The notes: generated by a model not told the origin, from the letters alone. DNA of 64,000 nt from Cymodocea nodosa (GCA_036874045.1 CM072339.1:3913501-3977500); one strand, 5' to 3'; numbered from the stretch's first letter, positions 11,312-24,312 are shown. Numbers and translations are program-made.

Positions 11312-12658
11312 ATGAGCACATGGATTCGTTCTCTTAGCACTAAACGATTAGTAAGAATACCTACATAGGATTATTTAACACAGAGGCGTACTGAAATATT
11401 TTCTGAATTGGACATTAACGAAATCCTTAGGGGTGTAGCTAACCTTTCTTTAAAAGAGAACGAAGATATGACTGCTCTAGTAGAAAAACAATTAGGGGAA
11501 ATTCTGTATCTTGAATTAGTTGATGAACCTTCATGTATTCGATTGCCAAACTTTGAGGGAGATAGGTTTGAACTAAAATCTAATTATATTAGTCAATTGC
11601 CACACTTTCATGGATTAGAAATAGAGGATGCCTATTATTTCCTTAGAGAATTTAACAAAGTTTGTCAAATGATGAAAATGACGAACATGAGTATTGATGC
11701 TATTATACTTAGATATATCCCTTTTGTTTTAAAAGACATAGCTAAGAGATGGTTATATACTTTATCGCCTAATTCAATTTTTGCATGGACTGAATTTTGC
11801 TCTATTTTTATAGAAAAATATTTTCCAACACATCAAACGATTAAAAAGAAAAAGGAAATATTAATGTGTAGCCAAAAACAAGAAGAATCATTTTGAAAAT
11901 ATTTTGAAAGATTTAAAGATTTACTGACTCAATGTCCACATCATGCAATGAGTAAAACATAATTAATAGATATAATTTATGAAGGCATAGATGTTTCAAC
12001 GAAATCTTTATTAGAATCTACTTATCAGAATGGATTTTAAAACTATGTAGTGAAGAAGCATGGGCATATTTAGAAAACTTTATAAAAAGAACTACACAGT
12101 GGGAAAACTCAACTGAAGTTATTACAGATAAAAGAATATTGTCAAAGGGAATGTATGAAATAGATTCAAGCACTATGCTTGAAGTTAAATTAATTGAATT
12201 AACAAAGAAAATAGAAGAGTTATCATTAAATCAAAAACTAGCAAAAAAGAATGCAAACATTAATGATTTAGATATTATTTATGCTAGAAACCAGAAAGAT
12301 AACTTGGGAAATTCTTATAACCTTAATTGAAGAAATCACCCAATTCTATCTTGGAGAAATAACATTTTCCAAGGAGGAGAAAATATAAATGACAAAAATA
12401 TAAGTTAAAGCATTAATTGAATAAGGATCTAGAATAGAGAAGTTAGAAAAGATAATTCAATAATTAAACAATCATCTAAATCTTGTATTTGAAAATCCTG
12501 CTATTCAAAATCAAAATATGAATAGAAATATACCCGCTAAATAGAAGGAATCAATAGAAGTTAGACCTACGGGAGGATTGCCAATGCAAACAGTACCTAA
12601 CCTTGTCAATAGAACTGTTAATGAAATTGATACCTCCTATGGGAGGGAAGCTGAATGA
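11312..12658 (+). pseudogene. gag: gag of element A, located downstream of pol
   Basis: Retrotrans_gag-type capsid domain: IRLPNFEGDRFELKSNYI, HGLEIEDAYYFLREFNKVCQ, then KDIAKRWLYTLSPNSIFAWTE and FCSIFIEKYFPTHQT. A C-terminal linker follows with a RNHP-LSWRNN block typical of Athila gag proteins. No CCHC zinc knuckle is visible. Canonical Ty3 elements have gag before protease; here it follows pol and the extra ORF. Broken in several places. Confidence 0.85.
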
Positions 12659-12877
12659 AGTAGTATAAATAAAGTAACTATGTATAATATAGTAAGTAAA
12701 AAAATATATATAAAAAGAAAAAAATGTAAGTTTAATTGTAGTTAGTAATATCGTAGAGTTATTACTTAACTCAACAAACTTAGTCCGTTGAGTTATGGCC
12801 TAACTCCACGAGAGTAAGTAGCTATGTTAATTTTATCTCCGTTAAATTTTTATTTATGTTATACAGAATCACAACAG

Positions 12878-13264
12878 ATGGAATTGATGAAATTACCACT
12901 AGATGAACTGAGGGAAGTACTGAGCAACCTGTCAGCTAAAGATTTCTGCAGATTGTGTTGTGTATCAAAGGAAATCAAAGACTGTGTTAGAGAAAAATAT
13001 TTTCATTAACTACAAGTTGCAAAAATGACTAAGATTAGAGATGGATTTTTATGAAAGTCATTTAATCGTAGTTCAATCAGCTATGAATATTTGAATATGA
13101 TAGAAACTGTTGGAATTCCTCCCAATACATTAGAAGGAATAGATCATATTATGGGGATAGACGAAGGATTAATTATTTACAGAACCAAACCAAGGTATGC
13201 AATTCTATTACCCGACATTTTGATTAGAAATCCTATCACTAGAGAAGAATGGAATGTAGGAAGG
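12878..13264 (+). pseudogene. Captured F-box/F-box-associated gene of element A, first part
   Basis: Begins MELMKLPLDELREVLSNLSA, followed by KDFCRLCCVSKEIKDCV, a clear F-box (LPxDxLxxxLSxLSAKDxxRLxxVSK). F-box proteins bind Skp1 and act as substrate adaptors of SCF ubiquitin ligases. Next comes the start of an F-box-associated domain (GIDEGLIIYRTKPRYA, NPITREEWNV). The gene is cut at 13264 by insertion of element B and resumes at 31915. It lies between gag and the polypurine tract, so it is cargo of the LTR element. Broken. Confidence 0.85.
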
Positions 13265-15701
13265 TGTTTAGAATGAAAAAGTGCATATTATTAACGGTTA
13301 AATGATGGTTAATTGCATAATATTTAACTTATTATATGAGAATTAAGCCATTATGTTATAATTGCATTGTTATATGCTTTAATTGAAGAATCTGCTTAAT
13401 TTTGGGGAATTAATGTCAATTTAGTACATTTCTGAACTGTCGGTAAGTTGCAGGCTATGAAACTTTTAAGTATCCGAATTTTCTGATATTTCAGACAGTT
13501 ATGTTTAACATACAGACATATTTCAGACAGTTATGTTTAACATACCAAAGATGTCGGATAGTTATGTTTATATTGCCGAACAGTTATGTTTTGAAAGAAT
13601 ATTTTATTATTTCCAGAAGTACACGTGTCGAAATCATAATGCATGACTTAAGTGAACTTTCGGTGAGTTATCTATAACTATCCGAAATTGCAGTTGGGCA
13701 TCGGACAGTTATATGTGTAACCCTTCGAAATCTCTTTTTATTTATAAAATAGTTGTGGACACGTGTCATGTTCTGGTAAAGTGACTTAAGTGGATTTTCG
13801 ATGAGTTAGCTGTAACTATCCGAAATGCATCTAAGCATCAGATAGTTAGACCTGTAACTCTCCGAAATGGGTATTTTATTATTAAACTGCTGATGGCACG
13901 TGTCGAGATCTGGTAGATTTACTTAAGTTATATATCGGTGAGTTTTCTCTAACTATCCAAAATGCATCTGAGCATTGGATAGTTAAGTTTATAAGTATCT
14001 GAAATGCACCTGAGCATCGGATAGTTAAATTTATGCACGTGTTTTATAGTTAAATCAACAAAGAAAGTCTGTTGAGTTATCTGTAACTCCACGGACTATT
14101 TATTTTCTAATATGCCACTATAGTGGTTGCAGAAACAAGATAGTTAGAAGAAAAACCACGATTGCATGTATTGCGTAGGGAGAACAAATCATCACCGTTG
14201 ATATGAATGAATGAAATCCAACTGATCATTCAAGCAAAAGCAGTTACTATTGAAGAAATATAAAAGAAAAGAAGAAAAAGAAGTGGGTGTGATCGATGGA
14301 TGGCTAGTGTATACAAAGGAGCACCGAGCTTTCTGCAGATAGTATTGGCGATTCTCCGAAGTATCACACCAACCATCGTTACCACCACCATATCCACCAT
14401 AATCACCAACCATCAGAGGTCTGTGAGAATACTTTCTTGATGTCAGGTCGATTCCGAGCAAAACACAGTGCCTGACAACTACTGTGAGGAGTGATCGCAT
14501 CGTGGGAAGGAAAGCCATTTTCACCAAGCGTCGACTCATATTTTAGGAGATCGTAAAGCTTTTAGCCTTGTCTTCGGGTTGATGCTTGTATGCTGAAGAG
14601 AAGATTATCTTGCAATTCCGGACTCGCGATTCTATAGGGAGAGGAGACGGAATTGTAAGTGGTTTAATTTTTAGTGGTGTAATCATGTTGCAAGTAGTGT
14701 CAGAAGTATTTACTGTCGAGTGAGATTACTTTACATTTCACCTTTCGCCCATTTCCATGTTCATATTAAAACAAAAATACCAAAAACAATTTATCTATGT
14801 TTGTATGTTGTATTTGAGTGTTGTATTGTTTGTGTTGTATCGTGATTAATGTTATCTTTGTTAGTGTTGTGATTGTTTTATGTTTGTTTTAGTTTTATAG
14901 TTTACTGAAATTGGTTCGTCTAAAAGAGTTAAAGATTTTAATGATTACTGTCGAGTGAGATTACTTTACATTTCACCTTTCGCCCATTTCCATGTTCATA
15001 TTAAAACAAAAATACCAAAAACAATTTATCTATGTTTGTATGTTGTATTTGAGTGTTGTATTGTTTGTGTTGTATCGTGATTAATGTTATCTTTGTTAGT
15101 GTTGTGATTGTTTTATGTTTGTTTTAGTTTTATAGTTTACTGAAATTGGTTCGTCCAAAAGAGTTAAAGATTTTAATGATTACTACGTGAATTATCTGAA
15201 TATTAGTATTGCTTAATGATAAATCTAGTGTTTACTAACATTAAAGAGCTTAATTGATGTTATTTACAATCTGTGGAATCACCTAATGGTTGGCCGAATT
15301 CCTTTGTAAATAGCAGTATTAAAAAGAAAAGACAGGCTCATGGAGTTAACTTAAGTCCATGAGTTTAGTCCATTGAGTTAGCCATAACTCAACGAACTTT
15401 ATCCATTGAGTTAACTGTAAGTCAACGGAGAGCTTATTGAATATATAAATTTGATTGTTAACAAACAGACAGTTCTAAACTTTTCAGCAATTCCCTATGG
15501 GATCAACCTATACTTTCACACAGATACAGTAGACACTATGCACTTGCAGTTAAAGTACAAATTGGAATTAATATCTAAATTGTATTAAAGGTTGTTTGTT
15601 TACTTTTAAAAGAAAGAATAGGCATAAAGATAAATTAACTAAGTAAAAATAGAAGTAACAAATCCATGTTTTTCTAGTGTAGTGTTGGGAAAACACAAAC
15701 A
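13265..15701 (+). repeat. 5' LTR of element B (2.4 kb)
   Basis: Begins TGTTTAGAATG and ends CACAAACA, 7 bp before the PBS. U3 contains about three 136-bp-type units (13635-14045) with CACGTG at about 13622, 13759, 13898 and 14035 and many CGGATAGTTA/CGGTGAGTTA motifs. The downstream part has a 235-bp tandem duplication and a region with TGTAAATAG near 15306 that may be a degraded TATA box. The length agrees with A's 3' LTR (2440 bp). Confidence 0.9.
14711..15180 (+). repeat. 235-bp tandem duplication within the LTR
   Basis: TACTGTCGAG occurs at 14711 and 14946, and TACT recurs at 15181, giving two nearly identical units of 235 bp. The partner 3' LTR (31163 onward) has one unit, so the duplication arose in this LTR or was lost from the other. 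Confidence 0.9.
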
Positions 15702-15708
15702 AGTTTTA

Positions 15709-15726
15709 TGGCGCCGTTGCTAGGGA
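15709..15726 (+). other. Primer-binding site of element B (tRNA-Asp type)
   Basis: TGGCGCCGTTGCTAGGGA starts 7 bp after the LTR end. Athila-lineage elements are known to prime with the 3' end of tRNA-Asp, to which TGGCGCCGTTGCCGGGGA is complementary; one or two bases differ here. This fixes the 5' end of the internal region, and hence that pol, not gag, comes first. Confidence 0.85.
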
Positions 15727-15837
15727 ATTGAATTGAATTAAATTAAATTGACTAGAATTGAATTAATATAAGCAACTGTTAGAGTTGTTTTGTTTTAATA
15801 GCCAGAGAGTTGTGTGTTTTCTTCTATAATTGAGAAT

Positions 15838-16206
15838 ATGGCATATGCTTATGCTCAAAGATTTCTTAAACTTGTAATTAGCATATGTGAATTCTACAAT
15901 TCTAAAGGACATGACATTTCTGGCTATTTGAAACTGAGACGTTTACAGATGGTTAGATCCCATGAACAACAAATGAATTATCCTCAATATAATAGAACTG
16001 AGTATGAGAATCCTATAGTTTACCCAATTGATGGTCAGTATAGAATGTGTAATATGTTGAGAGACACAGAAGTTTGGGATAGGTATGACAGACTAGAGCG
16101 TAGTATAGAGCAAAACCTTGATAAACTGGAATACTTTATGTGTCAGCAACAAGAAGTCAACCAATTAAATTATAAGGAAGCATATTTAGAACCTAAAAGG
16201 ATATAA
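15838..16206 (+). CDS. Short ORF between PBS and protease in element B
   Basis: A frame starting MAYAYAQRFLKLVISICEFY, with a coiled-coil-like stretch (DRLERSIEQNLDKLEYFMCQ). It shows no similarity by eye to the gag at 11312 or 28049. It stands where gag should be, just upstream of the VTLRSG motif (16511-16528) that normally joins gag to protease in Athila. It could be a remnant gag C-terminal linker or an unrelated leader domain. Function unknown. Part of a broken element. Confidence 0.5.
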   Translation: MAYAYAQRFLKLVISICEFYNSKGHDISGYLKLRRLQMVRSHEQQMNYPQYNRTEYENPIVYPIDGQYRMCNMLRDTEVWDRYDRLERSIEQNLDKLEYFMCQQQEVNQLNYKEAYLEPKRI

Positions 16207-16510
16207 TTTACGAAACTGAAAAAATCATAATGAAAATTGATCAAAAATTGAGTGCAATGAAATTAGATGATCTGGAAAGAAAACTAAAAGCATAGACGAA
16301 TATATAATGAAAATACAAGTTATGCAATAGGAAAATGAAAATTATAATGTTATAAACCTACATAATTTACAAAATAAACAGCCAAAAGAAAATATTAATG
16401 CAAGAGAATTTAAAGAATGCATTTTAAAACTAAAAACAATTGAAGATCATAATTACGAAAATGATATACAAAAACATCATAAGAGTAATGAAAATCTGGA
16501 AGATGTTTGT

Positions 16511-18480
16511 GTAACATTAAGATCTGGAATTGATATACCACCAAGAACTCAAAATGAAAATGATATGAAGGTGGATAAGAGTAAAAATCAAAATGATAAC
16601 GAAAATGTAATAGCTGAAAATCTAGAAATCACTAAAAAACAATCTGAATCTGCTAATGAAGCTAAAAAGGATCAAACAAATCAAATGAAAGAAAAAGAAT
16701 CTTTGAAATCAAAATCTTTAGTACCCTATCCTGAAAGATTACAACAAACAATACCTGAAAAACAAGAAAAAATCAAAGAAATTTTTGAAAAAGTACAAGT
16801 TAACATTCCTTTGTTAGATCTATTGCAGAAAATGCCACCTTGTGCTAAATTTCTTAAGGATTGGTGTACTAAGAAAGGAGAGCGAAAAGTTCTTATAAAG
16901 GTCTTTTTACCTGAGCAAAGTAGTTCCCTATTTCTGCCACAAATTCTTAAAAAGTTATCTGATCTTGGAATTCCTGTTATATCATGCACCATAGGAAATA
17001 CCATTTTAGAAAGAATCTTAATAGACTTAGGTGTAGGTATAAATGTTATGCCAAGTGATATATTTGCATCCTTAAGATTAGAAGGCTTAACTCCTACTAG
17101 TACGGTTATTCAATTAGCTGATAGAAGTATAAGATACCTTAGAGGAAAAATAGAGGATGTCTTAATTAAAATCAAAAACTTTATATATCCTATTGATATT
17201 GTAATTTTGGATTCCCAACAAATTAAGCATAAAAATAGTGATACATCTTTAATTTTGGGAAGACCATTTTTAGCAATATCAGGGGCTGTTATAAATTGTA
17301 AAACTGGAGTAATGAAGATAACATATGGTAATGAGGATACTCAATTAAATATTTTCAAACCAAAAAGGTTTGAGGAATTAGAAATGTCCTTACATACCAT
17401 AGACTTTTTAGAGGATGAAAGAGATATGTTAGATGATATGATTCAAGACGAATTAAATAGGCAAATCAATTCTGAAACTTTAGAGGAAAGTGAAAGCATA
17501 AATATAGAAGGAGATCTGGAAGAAATTAATTTAGAAAATGATGATGTTCAATTAGGAGCTCTAGCTTTTGATGAGCAGCATTTAGAATTAAAATCTTTAC
17601 CTCCTGAATTATCCTATATATTTCTGGAAGATAAACAAACCTGTCCAATCATTATTACTTCAGATTTAAAAGAGGATCAAATAGCTAAATTAAAAGATGT
17701 AGTAAAGAGTTATAAAGAAGCAATAGGATGGACTATGACTGATATAAAAGGGTTATGTTCAACTTTATGCTGTCACCACATATATTTAGAAGAGAATGCT
17801 AAACCTGTTAGAATTCCAGAGAGGAGATTAAATCCAAACCTTAAAGAAGTAGTCAAGAAGGAAATAGTGAAATGGTTAGATAATGACATAATTTATCCGA
17901 TTTCTGATAGCTCGTGGGTTAACCCAATCCATGTAGTTCCCAAGAAATCAGGATTAACAGTTATTAGGAATGAAAGTCAAGACTTGATACCTACTAGAAT
18001 TCAATCAAGCTGGAGAGTATGTATAGACTATAGAAAGTTGAATGCTGTGACTAGGAAAGATCATTTTCCCTTACCTTTTATAGATCAAAAGCTGGAATGA
18101 TTAGCAGGGCAAGAATATTTTTAGTTCCTAGACAGGTATTCAGGTTATAATCAAATTCCAATAGCATTAGAGGATCAAGAGAAAACAACGTTCACCTGTC
18201 CTAATGAAACTTATGCTTTTAAGAGAATGTCATTCAGATTATGCAATGCACCAGCTACCTTTCAAAGGTGTATGTAGGGCATATTTAATGGAATGACTGA
18301 AGATTTCTTAGAAATATTTATGGATGATTTTACTGTATATGGCAACACATATGAAGTTTGTTTAAGCAATTTAGACCAAATATTAAAATGTTGTGTGGAA
18401 AAAAATCTGGTTTTAAATTGGGAAAAATGTCACTTCATGGTTAAACAATGAATAGTCTTAGGGCATGTTATTTCTAAGAA
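16511..18480 (+). pseudogene. pol: Protease and reverse transcriptase of element B
   Basis: VTLRSG at the start, then FLKDWCTKK, IPVISCTIGNTILERI, and the aspartic-protease region LIDLGVGINVMPSDIF with LILGRPFL. RT follows: RIPERRLNPNLKEVVKKEI, WVNPIHVVPKKSG, WRVCIDYRKLNAVTRKDHFP, and the catalytic box IFMDDF near 18317-18334. This is the canonical Athila spelling. The long uninterrupted stretch 16565-18100 makes it the best preserved Ty3 pol here; only a few breaks. Confidence 0.9.
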
Positions 18481-18484
18481 AGGG

Positions 18485-19156
18485 TTGGAAGTAGATAAAG
18501 CTAAAATAGAAGTAATTTCTAATCTACCAGAACCTAAATTAGTAAAAGATATTAGATCATTTCTAGGACATGCTGATTTTTATAGAAGATTTATTAAAGA
18601 CTTTAGCAAAATAGCTAGACCTTTAACTAATCTATTAAAAGATGTCCCATTTAACTTTGATAAAAATTGCAAGGAAGCATTTTTTAGACTTAAGACTAGC
18701 TTAATTTCAACTCCTATAATTCAAGCACCTGATTGGAACCATTCATTTGAATTAATGTGCGATGCTTCTGATTTTGCTGTAGGAGCAATTTTAGGACAGA
18801 AAATAGAAAAATCTCCTAGAGTGATTCATTATGCAAGCAAAACGTTAAATGATGCTCAAGTTAATTACACAACTACTAAAAAAGAATTATTAGCTGTTGT
18901 GTTTGCCTTAGAAAAGTTTAGATCATATCTGATTGGAGCTAAAGTGATAGTATACATGGATCATTCAGCTCTAAAACATCTAATAAAGAAAAAAGAGACT
19001 AAACCTAGATTGATTCGATGGATATTATTATTACAAGAATTTGATCTAGAAATTAAAGATAAAAAAGGTTGTGAGAATGTAGTAGCAGATCATTTATCAA
19101 GATTACAAATAGAAAAATCAAATATTGAAATTAATGATAATTTTCCTAATGAATAA
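18485..19156 (+). pseudogene. pol: RNase H region of element B
   Basis: Starts in the RT thumb/connection ([20 protein letters not shown]), then RNase [64 protein letters not shown]. The expected acidic residues of a Ty3 RNase H (D in CDASD, E in KELLAV, D in VVADHLSR) are present. Confidence 0.9.
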
Positions 19157-19159
19157 TTA

Positions 19160-20475
19160 ATGGCCATCAACACAATGCCTTGGTATGCAGACATAGTTAA
19201 TTACTTAGTAACTGGTTTAACACCTAAGGATTGGAAAAGACAAGATAAGAAATTGTTTTTCTCAAGAGTAAAATATTACTATTGGGAAGACCCATACTTA
19301 TTTAAGAAATGTTCTGATCTAGTTTTAAGGAGGTGTGTTCCAGAAACTGAATTTCCGAGCATATTGTCTTTATGTCATGACCAAGTTTGTGGAGGGCATT
19401 TTGGTTCAGGGAAAATTGCTGCAAAAATTCTACAATGTGGGTTTTATTAGCCAACACTATTCAAAGATGCTCATAAATATTGCTTAAGTTGTTTAAGATG
19501 TCAACAAATAGGAAGAATATCAAAGAGGAATATGATGCCTCTTAATCCTATTGTTGAGGTTGAAATCTTTGATGTGTGGGGAGTAGATTTTATGGGTCCA
19601 TTTCCTATGTCTAATCAATTTAATTACATATTGTTGGGGGTGGATTATGTATCTAAATGGATAGAAGCTATTCCTACAAAAACTAATGATAACAAAGTGG
19701 TAATACAATTTATAAGAACAAATATATTTGCCAGATTTGGAATACTTAAAGCTATTATCAGTGATAGAGGAACTCATTTCTGTAATAGAAGTTTTGAAGC
19801 CTTAATGAAGAAATATAGAGTAAACCACAAAATTGCAACATCATATCATCCACAAACAAGTGGACAAGTAGAAAGTGCAAACAAACAAATTAAGTTAATC
19901 TTAGAAAAAGTAGTAAATCCAACTAGAACAGATTGGGCTAATAGATTGATAGATGCACTTTGGGCTTATAGAACTACTTATAAAACAAGCTTAGCTATGT
20001 CACCTTTTAGGCTAGTATATGGAAAAAGTTGTCATTTACCTGTTGAAATAGAACATAAAGCTTATTGGGCATTAAAAACTCTGAATACTAATTTAAATCA
20101 AGCTGCTAAAAGTAGAAAAATGCAACTAATTGAATTAGAAGTATTTAGAAATGAAGCTTATTCGAAGAGTGTAAGAGAAAAAGAGAAAATTAAATTCTGG
20201 CATGATAGAAAAATTATTCCAAAAAGCTTTGAAATAGGACAAGAAGTATATCTTTATATGGCTAAACTCCATAACCATCTAGGAAAATTAAGATCTAGAT
20301 GGGGAGGACCTTACATAGGTCGAAATATTTATCCTTTATTGAAATTGAAAATCTTAAAAATCAGAATATATTTAATGTAAATGGACAAAGACTTAAACCT
20401 ATTCTGAAAACACCAAAAAGCTCCTTTAGAATTATAGAAGAAGTCAGAGTAGAGGATTACTCGAGCTTTACTTAG
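19160..20475 (+). pseudogene. pol: Integrase of element B
   Basis: An N-terminal zinc-binding region (H-x-H with [12 protein letters not shown]), a core with [32 protein letters not shown] and [20 protein letters not shown] (D, D, E catalytic positions visible), and a GPY-type C-terminus ([14 protein letters not shown]). Ends YSSFT at 20475. The 19532-20380 stretch is open. It inserts element cDNA into host DNA. Few breaks. Confidence 0.9.
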
Positions 20476-21035
20476 TAAGAAATCAGTTTTTATGTTTATA
20501 TATATATATATATATATATAATTTATAAAAAAAAAACACATTAAAAATATATATATATATATATATAATATAAAAATCATTACGGTTCAATTGACCGGAT
20601 CCATCGGTATGACTGGAACATAAAAATTATGTATATTAATTTTTGGAAAAAATTAGGTCTGACCGAAACATAGTATCGGTTAAACCGAGAAAAAAAAAGT
20701 TAATCAAAAAAACTATTAGTTGTAGTATTTTTATTATTATATTTGTTTGTACGGGGAGTCCGTTGAGTTACATTTAACTTAACGAGCATACTCCGTTGAG
20801 TCTGGAGTTAGTCAACGAGCTTATTCCATTGAGTTAACTATAACTCAATGGAGTACTGTAGCTAAGACCACGGATAAAATAGTAATAGTTGGTTCAGGAA
20901 ATGACTCAATTACCCACCTAAACTTAGGGCTTATTTAAACTAAAACCTAGGGTTTTAGGGGCATTATCCGGCAAATCAATTAGAAGCTAGATTAGTAGAA
21001 ATCAGAGCGATTTTGTGCTGTTGTGTAACTCTACG
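20476..21035 (+). other. Spacer between pol and extra ORF, element B
   Basis: No gene. A (TA)n microsatellite spans about 20497-20575. CGGTTCAATTGACCGG, GGTCTGACCGA and TCGGTTAAACCGA motifs lie at 20580-20700, and CGTTGAGTTA motifs at 20757-20860. Then comes CTTATTTAAACTAAAACC just before the extra ORF; the same string precedes the ORF in A and a similar one precedes the extra ORF of F, so it may be a promoter or leader element. Confidence 0.55.
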
Positions 21036-22471
21036 ATGAGGAAAATGACGCTTGAATTCTGGGAAGATGCAGTGGACACCGCACAGTTTCTGAAGGAATC
21101 TGAAGAATGGCACATGCGGCAAAAGATCTGGAATACAACAAGAGAAAAAGAGCTACAAAAGGTAAAATCAAAACTCTTTAACTTGAGGAAAGCTTTAGTT
21201 GAGTTAGAAATACAAATACCATAGATAATGGAGACACAGATTAGAGTGGCAACTGAAATTGCAGTTAGCAAAGAAAGAAAAATCCGACCAAATAATGAAG
21301 TAGCCCTAGAGCTAATTCAACGTAAAGCCAGATTGTGGTTTAAGAAACGCATTGCTGGTCGAGGAACCTGGGCAATATGGGAGCAGCAACGAGCAAGAGA
21401 ACAGGAAGAATCAATTGTTGAAAGACCTGTTCCTAAGGAACAGCAGTCAAGACCTCCAGTTCTGCCAACAAAACCATTGCCACGATTAGCATTTGTTTGG
21501 CCGAGAACTGAAGAAGAAGAGAAAGAATTTACTAGCTTGGTCAAAACAGCAAGAGACCAAGGTGATACTCAAGAAATAGCTACAGCTAAGACACATATTA
21601 TATATGATGCCATTAAGAGAAAAAGGGTCGAAGAAAGGATAAGGGCCCAATACAAAATAAAAGTTGAATAGTATCAGGCAGCAGCTACTGCCAAACCTGT
21701 TGCAAAAGGAGATGAAGTTGGTACTTCGAGACCAGTAATTATAGAAAAAGTTAAACAGGAAGAGCCAGTACCTATGGCTCGAAGGCTTGCAGAGCCTACT
21801 TTTGTAGATTTAATTTCAGAAGATGAAGAATAGGCACAACTAATCAAAAAAAAGAAAGGAAAAGAAAAAGTGCCCGAAAATGAGAAAATTAAATCTAAAG
21901 TACCAATTTTTACAGGGCCTATGGAGCAAATTTTTATTAACCTGCTATCCGATTCTAAGGAGGAGCAAGAGCTGCAGCAGTAGGAGAAAAGAAAAGAAGA
22001 AAATCAGGTTGAAATTAGTCTACATCCTATACAAGAAGAAACAGAAATTAGGGCAGAAATTGAATTGCCCGTGACTCCATCCCAATCTGTTACAGAATTA
22101 GAAAGAACAGTAACAGAACAGATTGGTAGACAGGAGGAAGAAGAAAGAGTAGAAAATGAAGAGGCTGAAAGAAGCCATTTGGACAAAAATAATTTCACAG
22201 ATTCCATTGAAGAACAAGAAACTCTTCAGATTCCATTGTTTTATGGAGATTTGATTCCACTGTTGATGGTGGACTATATCGATTTCACTAAATGGACATC
22301 AAAAAGGATCAGATCAAAAACCATTTCAATGAAAGAATATAGAAATTTTGTAGCTGCAGAACTAGCTATACCTCTAGAGGCATTACAGGAGCTGTAAAAA
22401 GAATTAATCAATTAGAACTTCAATTAGAAAAACTCCAGAAGGAAGTAGATGAACTGAGGAATAGAGATTAA
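21036..22471 (+). pseudogene. Extra ORF of element B
   Basis: Starts MRKMTLEFWEDAVDTAQFLK and ends DELRNRD. The N-terminal block RKIRPNNEVALELIQRKARL and a charged middle are shared with A, C and D. The C-terminal block IPLFYGDLIPLLMVDYIDFT plus KWTSKRIRSKTISMKEYRNF is shared with A and D. The copy is shorter than A's. Function unknown; family as for A. Broken. Confidence 0.75.
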
Positions 22472-23410
22472 ATTGTATTGTTCGTCTACTTGTGTAAAAT
22501 TGTATGAAATTGTATGATGTACTTGTAATGTAATTGATTCATATTAATGAATACAATTTTTCAGATGCAATTTTCATACATGTTTTGGATGTGAAATGAA
22601 TGGAATTTATTGAATATTACATAATTTGTGGAACTTTATGAATGAATATGTAACAGATTTACAATTTGCTGAATGACAGGATAAATGCTTAAAAATTCTA
22701 CATGTAAGGTAAAATGTAAATTCTGCATAACATAAAATGACCTGCAAGTTAAATCTTTATATAATGTTCAGATTTAAACGTATTTTAATTAGAAGTATGC
22801 ATTAATGACATAGATTTAACTTTATTTCAGTTAGTAGAATGAAATAGAAAAGAACAAAGAGGAATTTACGAGAGTAAAACTTAGAGGTTGCTAAGTGTTA
22901 ACTCAACGAAGTAAGTTCGTTGAGTTAACCGTAACTCCACGAGGTCAGTAATATAATATAAGGTCACTCCGTTGAGTTATCTGTGACTCAACGAAGTTAG
23001 TCCGTGGAGTTAGCAACAATAACCGACTGTGTTCCGTTGAGTTATCTGTAACTCAACGAGGATAGTTCGTGGATTAAGCAAAACAGTTATTCTTTTAACC
23101 AGGAACGAAACTTCGTCGGTTTAGTGGTTACCAAAATTTGAAATTAATAGTGGTACATCTACCCATAAAAATAGGAACCACGATGCACGTTGCAAGACAC
23201 ATTCTTGCAACGAGATTTATTCACTTTATGGATGTGCATTATATATATAAATCAGAATGTTATTTACGAGTTACCAACACTTTTAAAAGAAAGGAGAATG
23301 CTTTGGAGGAACTGGAAGGAGAAGCAGCTAATTCAACTTCATCCGACAACAAATATTTACTTAATGGAAAGCTTCAAACAGGTATGTAATTAATCTTCTA
23401 CTATTTATTT
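22472..23410 (+). promoter_or_regulatory. Spacer upstream of gag, element B
   Basis: CGTTGAGTTA/TAACTCAACG pairs occur at 22905-23060. A small frame at 23183-23389 (MHVARHILATRFIHFMDVHY...) is conserved in D (28277-28071) and decayed in A. Inside it lies a perfect stem CGTTGCAAG - 7 nt - CTTGCAACG (23188-23212) and a TATATATATAAA string near 23240. The frame ends at CAGGTATGT (about 23381-23389), a good plant 5' splice site. Possible internal promoter and spliced leader for gag; inference only. Confidence 0.5.
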
Positions 23411-23690
23411 ATGAGCACATGGACTCATTCTCTAAGCACTAAGCGATTAGTAAGAACACCTACCTAGGAATTTTCATTGTAGAGGAGTACTGAAAAAAAT
23501 TTTGAACTGAACTTTAATGAAATTCTTTGGGGTGTAGCTAACCTTTCTTTAAAAGAGAACGTAGAGATGGCTATTCTAGTAGAAAAACCATTAGGAAAAA
23601 TTCTGTATCTGAAATTAGTTGATGAACCTTCATGTATTCGATTGCCAAACTTTGAGGGAGATAGGTTTGAACTGAAATCTAATTATACTG
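23411..23690 (+). pseudogene. gag: gag of element B, N-terminal part
   Basis: Matches the start of D's gag (28049): the region LNFNEILWGVANLSLKENVE, then DEPSCIRLPNFEGDRFELKS. Recognisable gag ends near 23690, where minus-strand element D takes over. Again gag lies downstream of pol. Broken and partial. Confidence 0.8.
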
Positions 23691-23694
23691 TATG

Positions 23695-24312
23695 AACCTT
23701 CATGTATTCTGTATGTTTCAGTAATCAACCTGCAAATATACTTAGAATATATGTAAATTACATACCAAGTATATCATCATCATATAGGTGTTAATTATAT
23801 TATCGTTTGTTTTTCTTTTCATCATCTGTCATCCTGAATTTTCCAATAAGATTTCTAGAAAAAATTTCAACAACATACGAATCAGAGTACAATCCAATTC
23901 AATCTGATTAAGACAAGTAGAATAAAGAATTGTATCTCCATTAAACAACTTCAAAAGTCAATTCCAGATTCATATTTCAGCAATTCTAGATAATAGAAAA
24001 TATACTTGATTCATAAGATATCTATATTTCACAAAACACTTGTATCTTTTCAAAACAGTATATGTATATTTTTTCCTTTTTTTTTTCTTTAAAAGTTAAT
24101 TTGACAAGTTTGAATCATACAAGAGCTTTCTAATGTACCCATGTAACGAGCTTTCAGTCAATAATCCCAGATCTGATCAGGATCTTAGGTTGCCAAATTT
24201 TAAGAGTCCTTTTTCAAGTCAACAATCCTTACATACCTATCTACTCAAGTACAAAAGGCTCATGATCAAACAAGTCAATAAACTCTCAAATTTTCCCTTT
24301 TTTTTTCTTTTC

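Noticed and set aside
15838-16206. Normal gag of element B
   Set aside because: It is in the right place but shows none of the capsid motifs; those are in the gag downstream of pol.
19520-19777. Minus-strand frame of 85 codons, also seen at 1848-2105 on plus
   Set aside because: Exact antisense shadow of the integrase core, kept open because the sense strand is conserved.
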